Positions 1 through 13,770 are shown, numbered from the stretch's first letter. The stretch: 64,000 bases of DNA from Stomorhina lunata (GCA_933228675.1 OW121743.1:90765998-90829997); one strand, 5' to 3'. Notes: generated by a model from the sequence alone, not told the origin. Numbers and translations: made by a program.

Positions 1-640
1 GCTCCTACCATAACCATGTGAAAGGTCAAAGTCTCTTCGTTAGATAAAAAGTTCAACGAAATTTACCGATCGTAAAACAAAGTTCAAGATTTTCTGAAAA
101 AAGTCATATAAATAGTTACGTATAATTTAAGCAAAAAGTGTTGCAGTCGTTTAGGCGTAACTTTTTAATCAAATTGAATTAAAGTGTAAGTCTCGTAGAA
201 GTCGACGGATTTCAACCAAGATCAGTAGAGCTCTTTTTTGGGTCAGCCAATAGCTGTGTGCCGAATTTCGGTTTATATTAAGAAGAAAAATAAGTGAAAA
301 ATGGGGATCCAAAGGAGGTACCCCAAGAAATGGACGGATTTCAACCAAAATTGGATGAGATAAATTTATAGACGTGTGTCAAATCTTTTCAAATTCTGTT
401 GACAATTCCGGCTTATACATTGATAACAATAATAAGTGGAAAATGAGGGTCCAAGGCAGGTACCTCAAAGAGTCAAGGGATTTCATCATAGGCAGGTACT
501 CAACAAATTGGAGTTCCTTCTCTTTATTGTGGAACGCATTTTCTTTCGAGACATTTTATGGCCCTTTTGGTTATAGAGTTACTTAACAAAGTGGATTCTT
601 TTTGATCTTTATGGAACATTTACTATATAAAACTGCTTAT
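1..640 (+). repeat. Dispersed repeat family R1, copy 1 (cut by window edge)
   Basis: This block is closely similar, in the same orientation, to 46060-46620 and, in opposite orientation, to about 2380-2950. Shared landmarks are a stretch around GTTGCAGTCGTTTAGGCGTA (141-160), then modules with GTAGAGCTCTTTTTTGGGTC, ATAAGTGAAAAATGGGG and the KpnI-like word GGTACC. Successive modules are about 120-145 bp apart. The open frame at 374-586 lies wholly inside the modules and is not a gene. The family is not recognised. Confidence 0.75.
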
Positions 641-2219
641 GATACTTGATTTCATAAGATCCAATATACAAATGATGCCAGTTTTCGATAAATTCCTTCT
701 GTCTTGGAGTTGAGACCCTATCTAGTGTATCTTTGACATTTCTTATTCTCTAATTATATTTAAGAACTTAAACGTAGCGTGTATTACCTAAGCCCATACT
801 AATGTGTGATAGTCTTGGCTGGTGGCCTTCACTCTAGATGTCTAATTAGAGCCCTTGTTTCGTTAAAATTCCTTGATCTTCAGCTGTAATGATTCCAGGT
901 AACATAAAAACCTTCAAAGTCAAATTTAAATTTCGCTATTCTAAACGGATTCCCATTCAATAAATGACTTTAGTCAGATTTTCGATTTACTAAACAATAT
1001 CTCTAACAACGTTGACTCCTACATACCAACAACTTTCTTCGAACGATATTTCAGTGTGAATACCTTTGAATGTCTAAATGATTCCAAAAATAATTATACA
1101 CGGATTGATCTTAGTCGAAGAATAAATTCGAAGAAATAATCCCTAAAAGTAGACAACATAATTTTGCTCAAAAATGTCTTAATTTTTTTATTCATATCTT
1201 TTTTTACTAATTAACTTTTGAAATTCATAAAAACATTTCAAAACATCATTATGTAAAGTTGGAAAATATATTTGTGTAAAAAATCCCTTAAAGTAGACAA
1301 CATGATTTTGCTAGAAAATATCTTAAATTTCCATTTCATTTCTTGTCTCACTAATAAACTTTTTAAATTCTTAAAAACATTTCAAAACATCATTTTCCAA
1401 ATTATGAGTTATGTATGCCCGAACATAGCAAACATAGACACAATACCCCTACATGAATGTCAGTATGTAAAAATGTTGGTTTCATGCGCAGCTTGACCAC
1501 AGCAAAATCATAATTGAAATTTTATGGTCAATGACTCTGGCATTAAACATTAATTGCATGTACTTATGTATGTATGTTTGTACAATACAATCTACATATC
1601 ATGTTTACTTAAAGAGAAGTACAACTCAAAAAAAAACAAAAGCAAATGTTTTTTGTACTAAACAATAGATGTCAACTTTATTAAAATGTATGTAAAATTA
1701 AAGTTCTGGCTACGACATATGACATATTTGAAAACCTCAGAGATGTGGCATACTTTAAGGAGGTTGCAGAAAAGTTCATAGCAATCATGAAATTCATTGT
1801 TTCTATTACAGGAATTGATGAACTATTTTCTGCTAATTTTCTAAAAAAAAGGCGGCAACTTCATTAAAATTTATGTGAAATGAAAATTCTGGCTAAAACT
1901 TTTCACAAAGTAAAAATTCTAAGAAATCAATTAACTTTTGTAAATACTTGAACAGCGACATAATGGGGGTTATAGACCTAGGTGAGGACATACAAAAACC
2001 ATTTTCAAAGATTTCGAAATACGTGCCAAATTTTTGAGGTATTCGCAAAAAACTGTTTTAGGGTAGGTTGTAGTACTTAAGTACCTCCAACTCTAACATT
2101 TGCAGAGCGATTTTTAAATTTTAAACAGTTTTGGAAAGCTTTTACAAAGCTTTACAATTTACAGAATTTAATAAAATTTAGCCCACATTCATAAATTGAT
2201 ATAAAAAATATATCTACTA
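641..2219. other. AT-rich spacer with short local duplications
   Basis: No gene is visible. The sequence lies between inverted copies of R1. It holds a local duplication of about 110 bp (1140-1250 against 1283-1395, offset about 143 bp), sharing AAAGTAGACAACAT and AAAACATTTCAAAACATCAT. A weaker pair at about 1665-1715 and 1850-1900 shares TTAAAAT.TATGT.AAAT. These are decayed tandem repeats. Confidence 0.5.
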
Positions 2220-3300
2220 ACTATGATTGAAATCAGTTGACTTCCTGGGTGCTTGCCTTGGACCACCATTTTTCACAATATATTTTTTTTTTTTCAATGT
2301 ATAATCCGCATTCTCATCAACATTTTTAAAAATTCGGCACATGACTACTAATTGATATAAGAAAGAGTTATACTAATTTTGATTGAGATCTCATGCCTCA
2401 TTGAGGTACCTGCCTTGGACCCCCATTTTTTACTTATTTATGTTCTCTATGTATAAGCCGGAATTCTTAACAAAATTTGATGGAATCCGGCACACATCTA
2501 TAGGTTTATCAAACAAAGAGCTCTATGAATTTTTGTTAACATCCGACCACTCCTTGGGGTACCTGCTTTGGAACCCCATTTTTCACTTGTTTTTCTTCTC
2601 AATATATAAGCCGCAAATCTCAACAAAATTCGATGAAATTTTGCAAAAGTCTATTAGTTGACCCAAAAAAGAGCTCTACTAGTTTTTGTTGAAATCTGTC
2701 TACTCTTAGGGGTACCTTCCTTGGACTTACACCTAATTTCAATTTAATTAAAAAGTTACGCCTAAACGACTGCAACAGTTTTTGCTTTAATTATGCATTA
2801 CAATTTATATGACTTTTTTCAGAAAATTTTAAACTTTGTTCTACGATCGGTAAATTTCGGTAAATTTTTTTCACTCAGTCTAAAGAAGAGACTTACGCCT
2901 TTCACTAAGGTATAGTAGAAGTACTGAGCAAAATCGAACTAACTTAGTTTTTGTCCTAAGAAACACGAAAACACTGAATTTTGTAGAGTTTTTTTTTTTT
3001 GATTTACTGACATCTCCTAAACTATATAAGAGATTCAGTTATTTTCTTCTGCACACTAAAACCAAGGTTCTGTGTCTTTATTATATCCACATCAAGATTA
3101 AAGCTGTGAAACTATATTCAATGGATGAGCTATTAAGTTTGATGAAAAATTTCATCACTTATCATTTTGGAACATTAAGGACATTTCAATACCTTTTTTA
3201 TAACACATAGTATAACTTTTTCTTGAAAACGATTATTGATCCTTAATACCAAGACTCTTCTCTATAGAACTCAATCATTAGATTTTTCTAAAGCTGTGGT
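2220..3300 (-). repeat. Dispersed repeat family R1, copy 2 (inverted)
   Basis: This is the reverse complement of 45715-46960 over more than 1 kb. It includes the modular part (2220-2740, with repeated GGTACCTGCCTTGGAC and CCCCATTTTTCACTT) and a non-modular part (2740-3300) with TACGCCTAAACGACTGCAAC, ACCAAGGTTCTGTGT and GATCCTTAAT. With 1-640 it forms a large inverted repeat around a spacer of about 1.6 kb. The open frame at 2383-2661 is a chance reading of the modules. Confidence 0.75.
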
Positions 3301-5379
3301 CAAAAAATGGCTTTTTTGCAGCAGAAATACCATAGTATTCCGTATTACCATGTTAATACGTAGTATATGGCCTAGTCAGTTTATGAAAAGCTTAAAAAAT
3401 TTTAGGTTTTTCGTCCGATTTTAAAAATAAAAACCACGTTTTATTAGAATTGATATAAATTTTAATGATATTTCATATAAGAATAGGCAATAAAAAGCTA
3501 CTGAAGTCAAAAAAGCATACAACTTTTGTTTTTATTTTAGATATTCTTAATTAAAACTATTGTTTTATTAACAAATGTATCAAAAATTATATTCCATTCT
3601 AAAGCGTAATTTGTTTTCTTTTATTTGCTAATACAAAAAAGTTAAAATCGGATAAAGACTGGCTGAGCTATGGTTCGATATGTTGACAAACCTCGCTAAA
3701 ATCGGGTTTTTGCACATAACTCTTAAATTTTGGGTATTTCTTTAGTTTTCGGAATTTTTTATCTGCTATTTTTCTTAAATAATCGAGCAATAATATATAA
3801 ATAACATAATCAATATTTAAATATTTGAAAACTCCTAAAAGTATGCTACATGATTTCGAGAAAATTTCTTAGATTTCGATCAGTGCTATTATTTTGTTTT
3901 CAGTCTTACCTGAGCAGGGGCCAATTTACGGCATTCGATATCGATCGAAATATTAGATATTTTGAAAACATTAGTATAGCATACTTTAAGGATAATCAAA
4001 ATTATTTAAAAGATGCACAGTTTACTATATTTTTTTGAAGTTATTTGCCAAAAGATGAAGAACAGCAAAAGAGTTTTAATTAAACAATATATATTTTTAA
4101 AAACAAATCAAAATGAATTCCAAACTTCAATTAACTTTTTGCATCGAAGTAACTTTGAACATCCCTAAAGTATACTTCACAATATTCGCTTAAAAGTCTG
4201 AGTTTTCGATCGATATCGAATGCGGTAATTTGGCCCCAGAAGTCATATTTTGTATTTTAATAAGAATATTTAAATTTCGTTTTAAGTCATTTTCTTGGTA
4301 AATGGGAGATATATAGTTAACTCTATAATAAATAAACCTGTTCCTTGAATCAGTTGAATCGTATGTTTTTTTTTAAAGATTTAAATCATTATTAAATTTA
4401 TTAATTTGTGTTTTGTACAATTCTAGTTAAATTCCATGGGATTAAGTATAATTTTATTGGTGACTTTAGGATTTTAATTTGATTCTCTGAAAACAGAAGT
4501 TTTTCGAAGAAAAACGATTCATTGGTTTTTATATAAATAACTGCACAATGGGTTGTACAAAAAATAAAATTTAAAGCAGTTTCAATGAAATTTCATCAAA
4601 AGATTTTCCAAACGGTCATAAGGCTTTAATGCTCGCAACAGATGTATATTAAAATATACAGTTGAATGAATGGAAAATTTCCACGTAGTGCAGTAGCAAA
4701 ATTGCAATGTACAGCGCCAAATTAATACTTCACGGTTATCAACAATACTGGGGAACACAGCAGCGATATTTTCCACATAACCTAATGAAAATGATTGTAC
4801 GAAACAGTATTCAGTTTTAGGTTTCTACCAAATCTAGACAGAGTATATGTTTTTCATTTCGAAAGCAAATAAAATGAAAATAACTGAACTTTAAATTTTA
4901 CGAAATGTTAAAATAATATGAAACAAATATTGTTATAGAAAATCTTCAAAAAGAGAAAACGACAAGTTTTTCCTGTTTATTTTAAAAATGTTAAAATCTT
5001 CAAAAAGAGAAAACGAAAAATTTTTTATGTTTATTTTAAAAATGTTAAAATATTATTTACCTTTAAAACATAGATTTTTTTTATTGATTTCAGAAAATAG
5101 TTTTAATTTAATATTACATTCTTCTAATGCACTGCAAGCAATAACATTTATTTAGTCTCTATTGCTTTTACGAACTTCCTGTGATTCTCTAGTTTATTGG
5201 TAACGAAAGGTATTTGTTGATTTTTCCTAAGGACATTTTACTTCAGCTTACAACTCTTTTACATAGATATAATGGACATTTTCTTAGATTTACAGTTGGA
5301 AACAAAAAGTGGTTGTAATTAACAAGAATAAAATACAAAAGCACGACATGATAAAATTTCTATATCAAAAGATTTTCTT
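3301..5379. other. AT-rich spacer with a foldback repeat
   Basis: No gene is supported. An imperfect inverted repeat has arms of about 100 bp at 3917-4020 and 4136-4237, with the almost perfect word CATTCGATATCGATCGAAA inside both arms. A 53-bp direct duplication lies at about 4940-5050 (ATCTTCAAAAAGAGAAAACG occurs twice). The remainder is AT-rich sequence with no recognisable feature. Confidence 0.5.
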
Positions 5380-5960
5380 TATCGTAATGTATTCTGTGAA
5401 AACACTACGATATTATATTTTACATATTTTGGACGATTCCAAAGAACGTCAAAGTAATTTAAAATTTTCCTTGAAACCTTTAAGATATCGTAAAATGTTT
5501 ATTAAGAATTTAAAATAACATATACTTTTTATGAAAACTTGAGATATATTAAAATTACCTACGAATATTTTACGATATTGTTAAATTTGTATAGTAAATT
5601 TTACGATATTGTAAAATTTTCTTTGAAAACTTTATGATATCACACATTTTTCTATGAAAACATTACGATATCATAAAAATTTTATATAAAAACTTACAAT
5701 ATCGTATAAGAAATTTATCGTAAAACTATCCATGAAAACTTAACCATATCGTTAAATTAGCAATTTTATAGAACTATTATAGAAAATTTTTCGATATCGT
5801 AAAAATTTCTATGAAAACTTTACGACATCGTAAAATTGTCTATGAAAACTTTATGATATCGCAAAAAATTTTCTATGAAAATTTTACAATGTCGTAAAAT
5901 TTTCAATAAAAACTAAAACTAAAAAAACTAAAACTTTCTATGAGAACTTAACGTTATTTT
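5380..5960. repeat. Degenerate 31-bp minisatellite with TTACGATATCGTAA core
   Basis: About 15-18 diverged units are centred on the perfect palindrome TTACGATATCGTAA, with TTTTCTATGAAAA between cores. Spacing is about 31 bp where units are well preserved. A few more units occur at 8330-8490. The unit length and the CTATGAAAA segment link it to the other arrays in the window. Confidence 0.75.
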
Positions 5961-7640
5961 AAAATTTTTTTATAAAAATTAATTTTTTATAGAATAATTT
6001 CTCTATTTTATACTAAAATTTTACTATTTTTTAGAATAATTTTAAAATTTTACTATTTTATATAAAAAGTTTAAAATTTTAAAATTTCTAGGAAAAATTT
6101 AAAAGTCCACTACTTTATCGAAAAATTTCAGAAAATAGTAAAATTTTCAAAATTTTTCTATAAAAATAATCAAGTTTTGAAAATGTTCCTATAAAAATAT
6201 TAAAATTTTAAAAATGTTCCTATAACAACAGTAAAATTTTGAAAATGTTCCTATAATAACAGTAAAATTTTGAAAATTTTCTTATAATAATAGTAAAATT
6301 TTGAAAATTTTCCTATAAAAATAGAAAAATTTTGAAAATTTTCCTGTAAAAATAGAAAAATTTTGAAAATTTTCCTATAAAAATAGTAAACTTTTTAAAC
6401 TTTCCTTTGAAAATTGTTAAAGTATTACAATTTTCTTATAAAAATAGTAAACTTTTGAAAATTTTCCTATAAAAATAGTAAAATTTTAAAAATTTTATTA
6501 TAAAAAAAATAAAATTTTGAAAATTTTCCTATTAAAATAGGTAAAATTTTCCTATAAAAATACTAAAACTTTAAAAATCTTCCTATAGGAATAGCAAAAT
6601 TTTAAAAATGTTTCTATAAAAATAGTAAAATTTTGCTGTAAAAATAGTAAAAATTTGAAAATTTTTCTAAAAAATAGTAAAATTTTGAAAAATTTCCTAT
6701 AAAAATAGTAAAATTTTGAAAAACGTCCTTTAAAAATAGTAAAATATTCTGTAAAAATAGTAAAATTTTAAAAAATTTCCTACAAAAATAGTAAAATTTT
6801 GAAAAGTGTCCTATAAAAATAGTAAAATTATGAAAATTTTCCTATAAAAATAGTAAAATATTGAAAATTTTCCTATAAAAATAGTAAAATTTTGTAAATT
6901 TTCCTATAAAAATAGTAAAATTTTGAAAATTTTCCTATAAAAATATTCAAATTCTGAAAATGTAAAATTTTTAAAAACTAAAATAGTTAAATTTTGAAAA
7001 TTTTCCTATAATAATAGTAAAATTTGGAAAATTTTCCTATAAAAATAGTAAAATTTTAAAAATTTTATTATAAAAATAATAAAATTTTGAAAATTTTTCT
7101 ATTAAAATAGGAAAATTTTCATTTTATAAAAATGGTAAAATGTTGCTATAAAAATACAAAAAGAGTAAAATTTTTTTAAATTTTGCTATAAAAATAGTGA
7201 AATATTAAAAATTTTCCTCAAATAGTAAAACTTTGAAAATCTTCCTATAGGAATAGTAAAATTTTAAAAGCGTTTCTATAAAAATAGTAAAATTTTTAAA
7301 ATTTTGCTGTAAAAATAGTAAAAATTTGAAAATGTTCCTAAAAAATATTGAAAATTTTCCTGTAAAAATAGTAAAATTTTAAAAAAGATCCTTTAAAAAT
7401 AGTAAAATTTCCTGTAAAAATAATAAAACTTTGAAAAGTTTCCTACAAAAATAGTAAAATTTTGAAAAGTTTCCTATAAAAATAGTAAAATTTTAAAAAA
7501 TTTCCTTTAAAAATAGTAAAATTTTGAAAAATTTCCAATAAAAAGAGTAAAACTTTAAAAATTTTCCTATAAAAATAGTAAGGCTTTCCTATAAAAAATT
7601 ATAATTTTGAAAATTTTACTATTTTATAGAAAATTTTAAA
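5961..7640. repeat. 31-bp AT minisatellite array (type TATAAAAATAG), array 1
   Basis: Roughly 50 units repeat with a 31-bp step. Each unit joins CCTATAAAAATAGTAAAA to TTTTGAAAATTTT. Units are diverged and sometimes shortened or lengthened, unlike the cleaner array at 12285-13770. No coding potential is seen. Confidence 0.9.
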
Positions 7641-8989
7641 AATTTTATTCTTCAATAAAAATTTTCGGAAATATTTTTTAATAAAAAATTTTACAAAAAA
7701 ATTTTAATTAAGTGTTTACTTTTTTCATATACATTTTTACGATATGACATTTATTTGTAGTTTAAACCCAAATAACACCCATTATTTTAAAACCCTTTTA
7801 AAATACCAGACCTAAAGCTATTTTACCTTAGAAATAGAAATCAAAATCACCAGCATTTGACAACTGCTGCATTATTTACTTTATAAAAATGAAATGACAA
7901 GAAAAAAATGACGCTATAACAGTGACAACCAACAACAAAAGCACATCAAACCTGACAAAAAAAGTTAGACGTTTTGTCGTTTGTCATTCACAGGTTTTGA
8001 AAATCTATAAAATATGCATGCTTAAACATGCACATTCATGCATATGAAATTAATGCTTTTGAAATGCAGGAAAAACGGAATGGGGAAAGAAAAATGAAAG
8101 GTATAAGAAAATGCAAATTTAATGGTTAAATTTAAAGACAGCAGCTATTTTGTTAGTTGCTGCTGTATCTTCAATAAAATGTTTGGACATATTTTTGTTA
8201 AATTTCTAACAATGTTGTCTAGGCTTTTATGTTCTGTTAAAAACTAAGTTTTCTATGAGTTTTAGAAATTTTTCCAGAAACTTTTCCTTGAAATTTTGAA
8301 GCTCTAAATTTGCGAGATTGCAAAATGTTCTATAAATAACGTATATTATCGTAATAAAATTGTTTATGAATAATTTTCGATATCGTACAATTTTCTATGA
8401 AAAATTTAAGATATCGAACAACTTTTTATGAAAACTTTACGATATCGTAAAACTTTTTAAGAGAACTTTAAGATGTCTTAACATTTTCTTTAAAAACTGT
8501 ATAAGTCCACTTCAATTCTCATAACCTCATATGCTCTTGAACTTTGCAAAAGAAACACTTTTTTTAAATATCAACATCTCTCAAGTGCTTAGTATCTACA
8601 TCTTTCCATAATTAAATAAAAACTCTTTAATTTAATAAAAAAAAGTCTTTTCCATCATATTTTTCAAGATTCCCACTAAAAAACGCACAAACACTCGATG
8701 CAAAAATCGATTTGATAAGAAAACAATTGCGCCACAAATCGAATGGAAAGATATTGGTTGCCTCCAATTGTTCTTTACCCCAACTGTTTGCAACAGAGTG
8801 CAACAAATATAAAACAGAATCTGCAACAGACACATTATCAGTTTGTGGTGACCTCGTAACAATTTCTTGCGTATCTTCTCGATTTTCCTCATTAAGTGTT
8901 TTTCCTTTTTATTTTACACTCGAATGGATGGGGTTTTTGTATTTTTCATAAGTTTCTGTTCCTTGAAGTGGAAAGATAGAAGTGGTAGA
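7641..8989. other. Mostly unique island between two minisatellite arrays
   Basis: This stretch of about 1.3 kb is less repetitive than its flanks. It holds a short run of the TTACGATATCGTAA repeat (8330-8490) and a promoter-like pair of elements at 8808-8843. Open frames of 68-86 aa at 8627-8951 overlap on both strands and none resembles a known protein. Confidence 0.45.
8808..8843 (+). promoter_or_regulatory. Candidate TATA plus initiator core promoter
   Basis: TATAAAA at 8808-8814 is followed by TCAGTT at 8838-8843. If the A at 8840 is +1, the TATA box starts at -32, which is the spacing expected in dipteran core promoters. No clear downstream promoter element is seen at +28 to +32. No recognisable gene follows, so a non-coding or 5' untranslated first exon, or chance, are all possible. 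Confidence 0.3.
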
Positions 8990-10640
8990 GAAAATGATTT
9001 TCAAATTTTGCTATAAAATATGAAAGTGTTAAAAATTTTGCTATAAAAATGAAAATTTTGCTTTAAAAATATGAATTTGTTGAATATTATACTATAAAAA
9101 TGGTAAATTTTGAAAATGTTCTTATAAAAATAGTAAAACTTTAAAAATTTTCCTGTAAAAATAGTAAAATTTTGAAAATTTTCCTATAAATATAGTAAAA
9201 TTTTGAAAATTTTCCTATAAATATAGTAAAATTTTTAAAATTTTCCTATAAATATAGTAAAATTTTGAAAATTTTCCTATAAATATAATAAAATTTTGAA
9301 AATTTTCCTATAAATATAGTAAAATTTTGAAAATTTTACTATAAATATAGTAAAATTTTGAAAATTTTCCTATAAAAATAGTAAAATTTTAAAAATTTTC
9401 CTATAAAAATAGTGAAATTTTGAAAATTTTCCCACAAAAATAGTAAAATGTTAAAAATTTTCCCACAAAAATAGTAAAATGTTGAAAATTTTCCTATAAA
9501 AATAGTAAAATTTTGAAAAATTTCCTACAAAAATAATAAAATTTTGAAAATTTTCCTATAAAAATAATAAAATTTTTAAAATTTTTCTATAAAAATGGTA
9601 AAATTTTGAAAAAAGTAAGATTTTGAAAATTTTCCTGTAAAAGTATAAGTTTTGAAAATGTTCCTATAAAAATAGTAAAATTTTCTTATAAAAACAGTAA
9701 AATTTTAAAAATTTTCGTATTAAAATAGAAAAGTTTTAAAAATGTTCATACTAAAATCGTAAAATTTTAAAAATTTTCCTATAAAAATTTTAATATTTCG
9801 AAAATTTTCCTATAAAAATGGTAAATTTTGAAAATTTAAATATAAACATAGTAAAATTTTGAAAATTTTTCTATGAATATAGGACGAATTTAAAAATTTT
9901 CCTATAAAAATAGTAAAATTTTGAAAATTTTCCTATAAAATTAGTAAAACTATAAAAATGTTCCTATAAAAATAGTAAAACCTAAAAAATTTTCTTATAA
10001 AAATAGTAAAATTTTGAAAATTTTTTTATAAAAATAGTAACATTTTTAAAATTTTCCTATAAAAAAGTAAAACTTTGAAAATTTTCCTATAAAAATAATA
10101 AATTTTGAAAAATTTCCTGTAAAACAAGTAAAATTTTGCAAATTGTACTAACAAAAAGTAAAATTTTTTTAATTTTCCTGTAAAAATAGTAAAATTTTTA
10201 AATTTTTTTATCAAAAATTTACTTTTTTTTTAATTTTCCAATAAAAATAGAATAATTTTAAAAATTTTCCTATAAAAATAGTAAAATTTTAAAAATTTTT
10301 CTATAAAAATAGTAAAATTTTAAAAATTTTCCTTTAAAAATAGTAAAATTTTGAAAACTTTCCTGTAAAAATAGTAAAATTTTAAAAGTTTCCTATAAAA
10401 GTAGTAACATTTTGAAAGTTTTCCCATAAAAATAGTAAAATTTTCCTATAAGAATAAAATTTATAGTTACTTAAAATTTTTTATAAAAAAATGGTAAAAT
10501 TTCGAGAATTTTCCTTTAAAAATCGTAAAATTTTGAAAAATTTCACAAAAAAAATAGTAAAATTTCGGAAATTTTCATATAAAAATAATAAAATTTTAAA
10601 AGTTTTCTTATGAAAATAGTAATAGTTTGATGTAACTTAT
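8990..10640. repeat. 31-bp AT minisatellite array (type TATAAAAATAG), array 2
   Basis: Same family as 5961-7640. About 50 units contain CCTATAAAAATAGTAAAA joined to TTTTGAAAATTTT. A sub-block at 9180-9350 carries TATAAATATAG instead of TATAAAAATAG in consecutive units, which shows local amplification of a variant. Confidence 0.9.
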
Positions 10641-12284
10641 ATGACTTTATATAAGCTATTTTAGTTCTATATCTTAAAGGTTTCAAGTACAACGAATATT
10701 TTCATTCTTTAAAATAAAACGACCTAGTAGCAAACAGTAATGAACTGAATATCCCTATTATGATTTTTTTATTATTTTTGCACAATTGAGTGCCCAATTT
10801 TTTTTTATCGATATAATCGATTTGTTTTTTATCAAGAATTAAGATTCTTTTGTTTCCCCATTTTCTTATTGAAAGCAATGACTTGTTATTGATAAACGTT
10901 TGAGTTTCATGCAAGTAAAAACAATTTATACATTAAATTTTGGATAACAATATGTGAACTGGCTTTATAGAATGATAACGCAATGCACAATGGGTCAGAA
11001 GGAAATAATTCTATCAGCTAAACAGCTACAAATGGACCTACCATATCCCATCACAAACTAAGTTTAAATTCTGATAACGACCTGTACAGCTATAACAGTA
11101 GTGGCAAGACAACTGTACAGTGGCCTTTAATACTTTATATAACATAATTGTAATAACTTTGATCAATAAAACCTCTTATCTCGAAAGAAATTAATATATC
11201 AATAAATTATGCCCTAACATGTCTCTAAGTAAAAAAGAGCTGTAAATTTTTTGAAAATTTGTTTATATTTTAAATTAATACTGAAGGTTAGTATTTCTCA
11301 ATGTTATTATTATAGACATAAAAAGTGTTTTTGAATTTACCGGCCATTGCCTTATAATAAAGCCATTAAAAGTTTTATTAACTTTGACTATTTTATTTGC
11401 TAAAGTATGCAGAAAATGAAGATTTCAATTTAAATTACTTTCAAAGTAATTTCTAGGCAATTTATTCAATAAAACAATTTATTTGTATAAAATAATTTTA
11501 ATTGCTTCATAAAAACTTTACACAAAAAATATAAAATTTTATACAATACATTAAGAGGATTTAAGAATAAAACGGTATGAAATTATTTGGATTTTGTATA
11601 CTTTGGTTTTCCCTCTTTTTAAAATCTTCAATTCAAAAGTATTTTCTAACTTTGATAATAGCATTGCATAACAATTTCCCGCTCCAGTTGTGGGCTTTAG
11701 AAAAATATAAAAAAAAATCTAAAAATTTTCCTAGAATTTATACTTTTCCAAACTCCATTAAAAAACATATGTTTTAAAAAAGTTTTCCAAAAAAATCCAT
11801 AGAAACGATAACATGCAATAAAGAAATTTATAAGCATTTTTCTATATAAAATAATTTTTTGTTTTATATGCATCTATTTATTCTGGTATATAACTATAAC
11901 ATGCTTTGGCAAATTATTGGGTCATGCTTCCTTTTTGACTTTCATTTCAACAAAAGTTCTTTGGAAAATGCAGACATTTTTTTTTTTTTTTTTTTTGTAA
12001 AATTTTTTCAATGTCATTATTAAATTTTGCTTGGCTAAATTCAACTTTTTTATGTGGCAATAAATAAATTTTATTATGCAAGAGTTTGGAATATTTAAAC
12101 AATGAACATATTTAGAAAAATTTTATACATAAAGTTTTATATTAAATTTAATCACTATGTTCCGAGAATAAAATAATAACATAAATATATATATATAATC
12201 TAAAAATATTTTTAAATTTAAGTAAATTGTGAATATTAAGTTATAGTAATTTACTGAAATTTTAAGCTTTTTGTACCCTAATTC
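10641..12284. other. AT-rich spacer, no feature seen
   Basis: No gene, RNA gene or structured repeat can be supported. There is a poly(T) run at about 11979-11996. Open frames at 10702-10914 and 11577-11777 are short, low in complexity and resemble no known family. Confidence 0.4.
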
Positions 12285-13770
12285 ATAACTAGTAAAATTT
12301 TGAAAATTTGCCTATAAAAATAGTAAAAATTTGAGAATTTTCCTATGAAATAGAAAAATTTTGAAAATTTTAGTATAAAAATAGTAAATTTTTAAAATTT
12401 TTTCCTATAAAAATAGTAAAAATTTGAAAATTTTCCTATAAAAATAGTAAAATTTTGAAAATTTTCCCATACAAATAGTAACATTTTGAAAATTTTCCTA
12501 TAAAAATAGTAAAATTTTGAAAATCTTCCTATAAAAATAGTAAAATTTTGAAAATTTTCCTATAAAAATAGTAAAATTTTGAAAATTTTCCTATAAAAAT
12601 AGTAAAATTTTGAAAATTTTCCTATAAAAATAGTAAAATTTTGAAAATTTTCCTATAAAAATAGTAAAAATTTGAAAATTTTCCTATAAAAATAGTAAAA
12701 TTTTGAAAATTTTCCCATAAAAATAGTAACATTTTGAAAATTTTCCTATAAAAATAGTAAAATTTTAAAAAATCTTCCTATAAAAATAGTAAAATTTTGA
12801 AATTTTTCCTATAAAAATAGTAAAATCTTGAAAATTTTCCTATACAAATAGTAACATTTTGAAAATTTTTCTATAAAATTAGTAAAATTTTGAAAACTTT
12901 CCTATAAAAAAAGTAAAATTTTGAAAATTTTCCTATAAAAATAGTAAAATTTTGAAAATTTTCCTATAAAAATAGTAAAATTTTGAAAATTTTCCTATAA
13001 AAATAGTAAAATTTTGAAAATTTTCCTATAAAAATAGTAAAATTTGAAAATTTTCCTATAAAAATAGTAAAATTTTGAAAATTTTCCTATAAAAATAGTA
13101 AAGTTTTGAAAATTTTCCTATAAAAATAGTAAAATTTTGAAAATTTTCCTATAAAAATAGTAAAATTTTGAAAATGTTCCTATACAAATAGTAACATTTT
13201 GAAAATTTTCCTATATAAATAGTAACATCTTGAAAATTTTTCTATACAATTAGTAAAATTTTGAAAACTTTCCTATAAAAATAGTAAAATTTTGAAAATT
13301 TTCCTATAAAATTAATAAAGTTTTGAAAGTTTTCATAATAAAATAGTAAAATTTTGAAAATTTGACTAAAAAAATAGTAAAATTTTGAAAATTTTCCTAT
13401 AAAAATAGTAAAATTTAGAAAATTTTCCTGTCAAAATAGTAAAATTTTGAAATTTTTTCTATAAAAATAGTAAAATTTTTAAATTTTCCTGTAAAAATAG
13501 TAAAATTTTTTCTATACAAATAGTAAAATTTTGAAAATGTTCCTATAAAAATAGTAAAATTTTGAAAATTTTTCTATAAAAATAGTAAAATTTTGAAAAT
13601 TTTCTTATAAAAATAGTAAAATTTTGAAAATTTTTATATAAAAATAGTAAAATTTTGAAAATTTTCCTATAAAAATAATAAAATTTTGAAAAAATAATAT
13701 ATACAAATTTTTGAAAATAAAATATAAAAATAGTAAAATTTTGAACATTTTTCTATAAAAGTTACTTAGT
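12285..13770. repeat. 31-bp AT minisatellite array (type TATAAAAATAG), array 3
   Basis: This is the best preserved array of this type. About 45 units follow in near-perfect 31-bp register, with long runs of identical units at 12510-12720 and 12930-13160. Variant units with CATACAAATAGTAACATTTT recur at 12470, 12710, 12840 and 13190, so blocks of several units were copied together. Confidence 0.93.

Noticed and set aside
8627..8951. Overlapping open frames of 68-86 aa on both strands
   Set aside because: They overlap in three frames, none has a family motif, and the island's promoter-like elements do not point to any of them.
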